The notes beneath the pieces are model-generated. The model was not told the origin of the DNA. It made no database searches and saw nothing but the letters and a program-made list of their open reading frames with translations. Source: JAHEAO01 sp041633555 (GTDB lineage: Bacteria; Pseudomonadota; Alphaproteobacteria; Rhodobacterales; Rhodobacteraceae). From it: a DNA stretch of 64,000 nt. The translations under genes and the position numbers were made by a program. The stretch's first letter is position 1, and every line of letters begins with the position of its first letter. Of the stretch, positions 60,713 through 64,000 are shown piece after piece. The stretch is from the NCBI GenBank assembly GCA_041633555.1, contig JBFKFZ010000014.1, positions 1-64,000 on the forward strand, read 5' to 3'.

Positions 60713-61294
60713 TCAGTAGGGGTCCTTCGGCCCGCGATTCTCCGACAGGCTGTCCTGCCCGCGCTCCACCAGCTGCTCGATCGCGTCGGCGAGGTGGATC
60801 TTGTCGATATGGTGATCGCCGCGCGCGACCCGGATCCGGTGCGCCGTGATCATCACGTCGGCATGACTCGCCCCCATCGGCGGCTCGAACCGGTAGCTCG
60901 CCAGCTCGATCAAGAGTCCCATCGGATCCTTGAAATAGATCGAATCCATGAAGCCCCGATCCTTCGGCCCGCTATGCTTGATGCCGCGCTCGTCGAGCCG
61001 CTCGACCGCCTGCCAGAACGTCGCTTGGCTGACCGAGAATGCCAGGTGATGCACACAGCCCGGCTGCGTCGGCGTGCGGCGCGGATCGGGCTTGCGGGTC
61101 TCGTTGGTGAAGACCGTGATCAGCCGCCCGTCGCCCGGATCGAAATAAATATGCCCCTCGTCGGCATTGTCGAGATTGGGTTGATCGAAGACGAACGGCA
61201 TGCCCAGCACGCCCTCCCAGAAATCGATCGAGGTCTGCCGGTCGGCGCCAACCAGCGTGATGTGATGCACGCCCTGGGACTGCAGCTTGCGCAT
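60713..61294 (-). CDS. VOC family (glyoxalase/dioxygenase superfamily) protein
   Basis: A 193-residue protein with two VOC modules: GVHHITLVGADRQTSIDFWE with VLGMPFVF, and CVHHLAFSV followed by YFKDPMGLLIELASY. Two His and a Glu provide a plausible metal site as in extradiol dioxygenases and ring-cleaving relatives. GGGAGGG precedes ATG 61294. The C-terminal 40 residues (DKIHLADAIEQLVERGQD) are an extra helix. Substrate unknown. Confidence 0.88.
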   Translation of the reverse strand: MRKLQSQGVHHITLVGADRQTSIDFWEGVLGMPFVFDQPNLDNADEGHIYFDPGDGRLITVFTNETRKPDPRRTPTQPGCVHHLAFSVSQATFWQAVERLDERGIKHSGPKDRGFMDSIYFKDPMGLLIELASYRFEPPMGASHADVMITAHRIRVARGDHHIDKIHLADAIEQLVERGQDSLSENRGPKDPY

Positions 61295-61390
61295 GGAACC
61301 CTCCCTTTTCCGCCAGAGTCTAGGACAATCGGCGCGCGTTCAAGGGAAAAGCGCGCCGTCCGGGTCCCGTGCGCCGGGGCGCAGCCGCCC

Positions 61391-61786
61391 TCAACTGCCC
61401 TCCGCCTGCACGGTCTCCTTCCAGCGCAGATACTGCAGATAGCCACGGCGGTTCACCTCGGACCGTTCGGCCGCGTTCATCTTCAGGAAGCCGTCAAGCA
61501 TGACCTCCGGAAGGAACGCGAGCTTCAGCCGAAGAAACGCGGCCGAACAGGTCCATGCCTCGGCCGGGCTGAGCATCCGACTTGCCGCCGCCTCCGAGCA
61601 GAGGGCGTAGGCGGCGACCAGATCGATAGGCGGATCGGTCGCGCTGAAACCGGCCTCGCAGCCAGCGCCCTGACAGCCATCAGGCTGCTGCGCATGCGCT
61701 TTCAAACCTGAAGGACCTGCCCCCAGAACCAGCGGACCGAGCGCGAGCGCCGCGACGGATAAATTTCTGCGAATGTCAATTTTCAT
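61391..61786 (-). CDS. Small exported protein, unknown function
   Basis: A 131-residue protein with a Sec signal peptide (about 1-32, ending KAHA). The mature part has Cys at QPDGCQGAGCEAGF, ALCSEAA and WTCSAAFL, so possibly two disulfides, and ends in a helix (YLQYLRWKETV). GGAGGGATTATCCG precedes the ATG. Family not recognised. No partner gene obvious. Confidence 0.65.
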   Translation of the reverse strand: MKIDIRRNLSVAALALGPLVLGAGPSGLKAHAQQPDGCQGAGCEAGFSATDPPIDLVAAYALCSEAAASRMLSPAEAWTCSAAFLRLKLAFLPEVMLDGFLKMNAAERSEVNRRGYLQYLRWKETVQAEGS

Positions 61787-62131
61787 CGGATAATCCCTCC
61801 AGAATTGCCCCGTTCAAACGTTGCGAGAGGAGATGAGCGACGGCCACTGCCGCCGGAAACCTCTCAACGGGCAATCATCACGCTAGGCCCCGCACGTGGA
61901 GTCACCGTGAAATCAGCGTTAGTTTGGCGAGAAATCGACATCCGCGAACTGTATTTTAACTAAGAGAGCCGCTTTAAGAGGAAGACCACCCTGTCCCGCC
62001 GACCCGGACCTGATCCGGGACCTCCTGTCCGAGGCACAGGCTCGGCGACTTCATTTCTTCGATAACACCAGTTGCCGTCAGCGCCTCTCGCGGTCAACCA
62101 AGGGCAGGGCCTGCCCGCCAACTGCACCCGG
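61787..62131. other. Intergenic region, no gene recognised
   Basis: About 345 bases between the small exported protein and the protease-like pseudogene. It holds an AT-rich stretch (61910-61970) that may be a promoter for the gene to its left, and an open minus-strand frame without motif. Nothing else seen. Confidence 0.35.
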
Positions 62132-63705
62132 TCACAGCGCTGCCGCTGCGTCCGGCGGCAAATTGGACCGCATCCGCTCAAGGCTCTCACTCGCGACCGG
62201 CAGCCAATGGTCGATCCCGCCTCTCTGGTAGACCTCCTGCGCCTTGGTCGTTCCTGCGATCGCTTCCCGCAGAAAGTCCGCCTCTCCGGTTCTGTCAAAA
62301 AGAGCTTCATTCGCATGAGCCAGTCCGTGATTGGAATAGGCCCAGTCCAGCGGTACCCGGTGGCATGTTCGTTCCTCCAGCGCGGCGCGATAGGCGGCGA
62401 CGACCTTGTCCAGCCGCGCCGTGCCGCTCTCGCGGTCCCCGAGGGTCCATAGCGCATTGCCTGGGTCGTTCAACGCAGTGCCCATCTCGCCAGGGCCCGC
62501 GGCGATCTGCAGGGCGGCTTCGGCCAGCGCGATGGCGACCTGCAGATCAAGGTTGATGCCCTTGTCCCGGCCGCGCAGATGCCAGATCTCCCGCTCTCGC
62601 CGAATGGCCTCGAATTGCGCTCGGGATCTGCTTCTTCCAGCGCCACGCGCTGCAGGATCCGCCCGACCGCAGAGGGCACGTCCCGGCGCAAGAGGTCGGT
62701 ATCGGTCCCGGACCGCAGCAGGTCGATCCGCGCCACGCGGATCGCCTCTTCGGTGCTGTCAAGCCCCGCCAGCGCGTCATCGACCGCCAGCGTCGCTTCC
62801 TCCAGCGCGTCCGCACCGGCGAGCCGGGCCACTTCCTGCAGCACCTCATCGAAGAAAGCGCCCGAATCGCTTGGCGTGGTACCACGCTTCTGCATCCCGA
62901 TCGCGATATCGACGGCGTTCTCCAGCTCGCTCAGCGCCTGTTCGAACGTGTCGGTATCCGCTGAGATCCGCTGGGCGAGGAAGATGATCGCCTTCTCGAG
63001 GATGCCCGCCGCCGAAGGCGCCCGCGCCTTTTCCCGTTCCAGCCCTGAGACAAGCGCCCTGACCGCCTCGGTCAGTTCCTTTTTCTTCGGCCTGCAATCC
63101 GGAGCCGCAACAAGGCCCAGATCCATCAGCGCGTCGGCCGGCACCATCCGCCGGATCGGCATGCCAAGCGCGTCGGATTTGATCCCCCAGACGATGCCGA
63201 CAATCGTGGTGGTGCCGCGCAGAAAGACCGGCCGGCCGCTCTCGGCGGGGATGATCGGCGCGGTGATCTCGACTGTCCCCCGCTCCATCTCGATCTTGGA
63301 TATGATCCCGTCCTTTCGGGCCGGCTTGCCGGTCAGGCGCGAATGGAAGCCCGCCGTCACGATCTCGCGCTCCTCCTCCAGCGGACAGACGGTGGCGAAG
63401 CGGGCGAAGGTCTCGGCGGTTTCGAGCTTGGCCAGGATCGCGTCCAGCGCGTTGCCGGCGCGGCGGATACCGGTCACCGGAAGCGGCGTGCCGGTGGTCG
63501 CGCCGATCCGCGCCGTGCAGGTCGGCCCTTCGGGCATGACAAGGGCCGCGCTCAGCACATGCCCGCTGGCAGAGACGATAACGCCAGAGCCGCTGCTGAC
63601 CACGCCCGCCTTGTCGCAGACGATCTGCACGACGATCTGGTCCTCGGCCGCCGCGAGGCTCGCATGGCCCGCCAGAATGGCCCCGAGAAGGATGCCGCGC
63701 CGCAT
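62132..63705 (-). pseudogene. Trypsin-like exported protein with TPR, frameshifted
   Basis: The N-terminal part runs from ATG 63705 in one frame: signal peptide (GILLGAILAGHASLAAA), then a trypsin-like fold (VQIVCDKAGVVSSGSGVIVS, ESGRPVFLRGTTTIVGIVW). The Ser of ESGRPVF is present, but the catalytic His position reads SAALVM instead of TAAHVV. A helical region follows, and near 62625 the frame changes; in the new frame FEAIRREREIWHLRGRDKG, LDLQVAIALAEAALQIA and a TPR (GTALNDPGNALWTLGDRESG then TARLDKVVAAYRAALEE) continue to the stop at 62132. Without the shift it would be one gene of about 520 residues. Confidence 0.7.
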
Positions 63706-63865
63706 CCGATGTTTCTCAAAGGTAATCAACAATGCAAGGATCGTAGCACAAGTCAGGCTTGTTGTTTTGGCCCGGCAAATCAACGCGGAATGGAATCCGG
63801 CAACGGGCCCTGTCCGCCGGCCCCCGATCTTCCGGCTGACAGATCGGTCCGCGTCAAATTTCGTC

Positions 63866-64000
63866 TCAGCCGTCCACGACCTCGATCAGACCGGCCCGGT
63901 TCAGCTGCCGAAGCGCGGCATCGACGTCGGTCGCGAGGATCTCCCTGCTCACGTCCGGAAAGACCTCACCAAGGATATCAACGATGTCTGACGCCCTGAT
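63866..64000 (-). CDS. PqqD-like protein, C-terminal fragment (partial)
   Basis: The last 44 codons of a minus-strand gene entering from the right edge, ending at TGA 63866-63868. The sequence (RASDIVDILGEVFPDVSRE, then TDVDAALRQLNRAGLIEV) has the layout of the C-terminal half of PqqD/RRE-type peptide chaperones, where a helix, short FPDV turn and LxxLxxxGLI pattern recur. PqqD proteins bring a precursor peptide to a radical-SAM enzyme, but stand-alone relatives exist. The rest is outside the window, so the family call is tentative. Confidence 0.5.
   Translation of the reverse strand: MRASDIVDILGEVFPDVSREILATDVDAALRQLNRAGLIEVVDG

Noticed and set aside
1..64000. CRISPR arrays, tRNA or rRNA genes, prophage structural genes
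   Set aside because: No regularly spaced repeats, cloverleaf-like sequences, ribosomal RNA stretches or phage modules were seen by eye; a tRNA scan could still find one I missed.

Overview
The window looks like chromosome of a high-GC alphaproteobacterium, most probably a member of the Rhodobacterales (Paracoccaceae/Roseobacter group). The grounds are the overall gene style, a GcrA-type cell-cycle regulator, small DUF6494, DUF6455 and DUF1127 proteins, a PotFGHI transporter beside a class III aminotransferase, BCCT and dipeptide transporters, and a TTGACG-type promoter. No rRNA, tRNA or CRISPR array was seen. Species assignment is inference.

Left part. Bases 1-4268 look accessory: the N-terminus of a divergent membrane protein of exopolysaccharide-synthase type runs off the left edge, opposite a 900-residue Tat-exported DUF3131 protein, followed by two decayed insertion sequences (IS6-like and IS3-like). 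Then come lysC (aspartokinase) and a caspase-like module (5.7-10.0 kb): an unknown protein, a small exported protein, an Ala/Pro-rich lipoprotein and an exported caspase-fold/Sel1-repeat protein.

10-21 kb. apbC and a DUF6494 gene are followed by a polyamine cluster: aldehyde dehydrogenase, class III aminotransferase and a GntR/FCD regulator on the minus strand, diverging from potFGHI plus a DadA/PuuB-type oxidoreductase on the plus strand. The same TTTGATCAAA palindrome lies in front of both operons, so one regulator probably controls uptake and breakdown. A perfect hairpin between potF and potG probably tapers expression.

21-31.7 kb. This is a mixed region: a lipoprotein, a DUF6455 protein, an ABM-like protein, a cysteine-rich fulvocin C-like bacteriocin precursor, a proline racemase-superfamily protein of hydroxyproline dehydratase type, rimO, an AsmA protein, two lower-GC orphan genes, and a SARP-like/TolB-like/TPR regulator divergent from a DUF1127 gene.

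31.7-54.7 kb. A dipeptide-type ABC operon (binding protein, permease, a permease-ATPase fusion, ATPase, FadR-type regulator) diverges from a DUF1028 gene across paired palindromes. Then follow a DsbA-like protein, an ABC-2 exporter, gcrA, a second ABC-2 permease, a BCCT carrier, a GFA protein, argD-argF, a PiT phosphate transporter, a NUDIX hydrolase, gnd, hrpB and meaB.

54.7-64 kb. rpmB has a clear promoter and terminator. The dTDP-L-rhamnose operon rfbCDBA follows, facing a broken RTX-repeat gene. After a VOC-family protein and a small exported protein there is a frameshifted trypsin-like/TPR gene lacking its catalytic histidine, and the C-terminus of a PqqD-like protein at the right edge.
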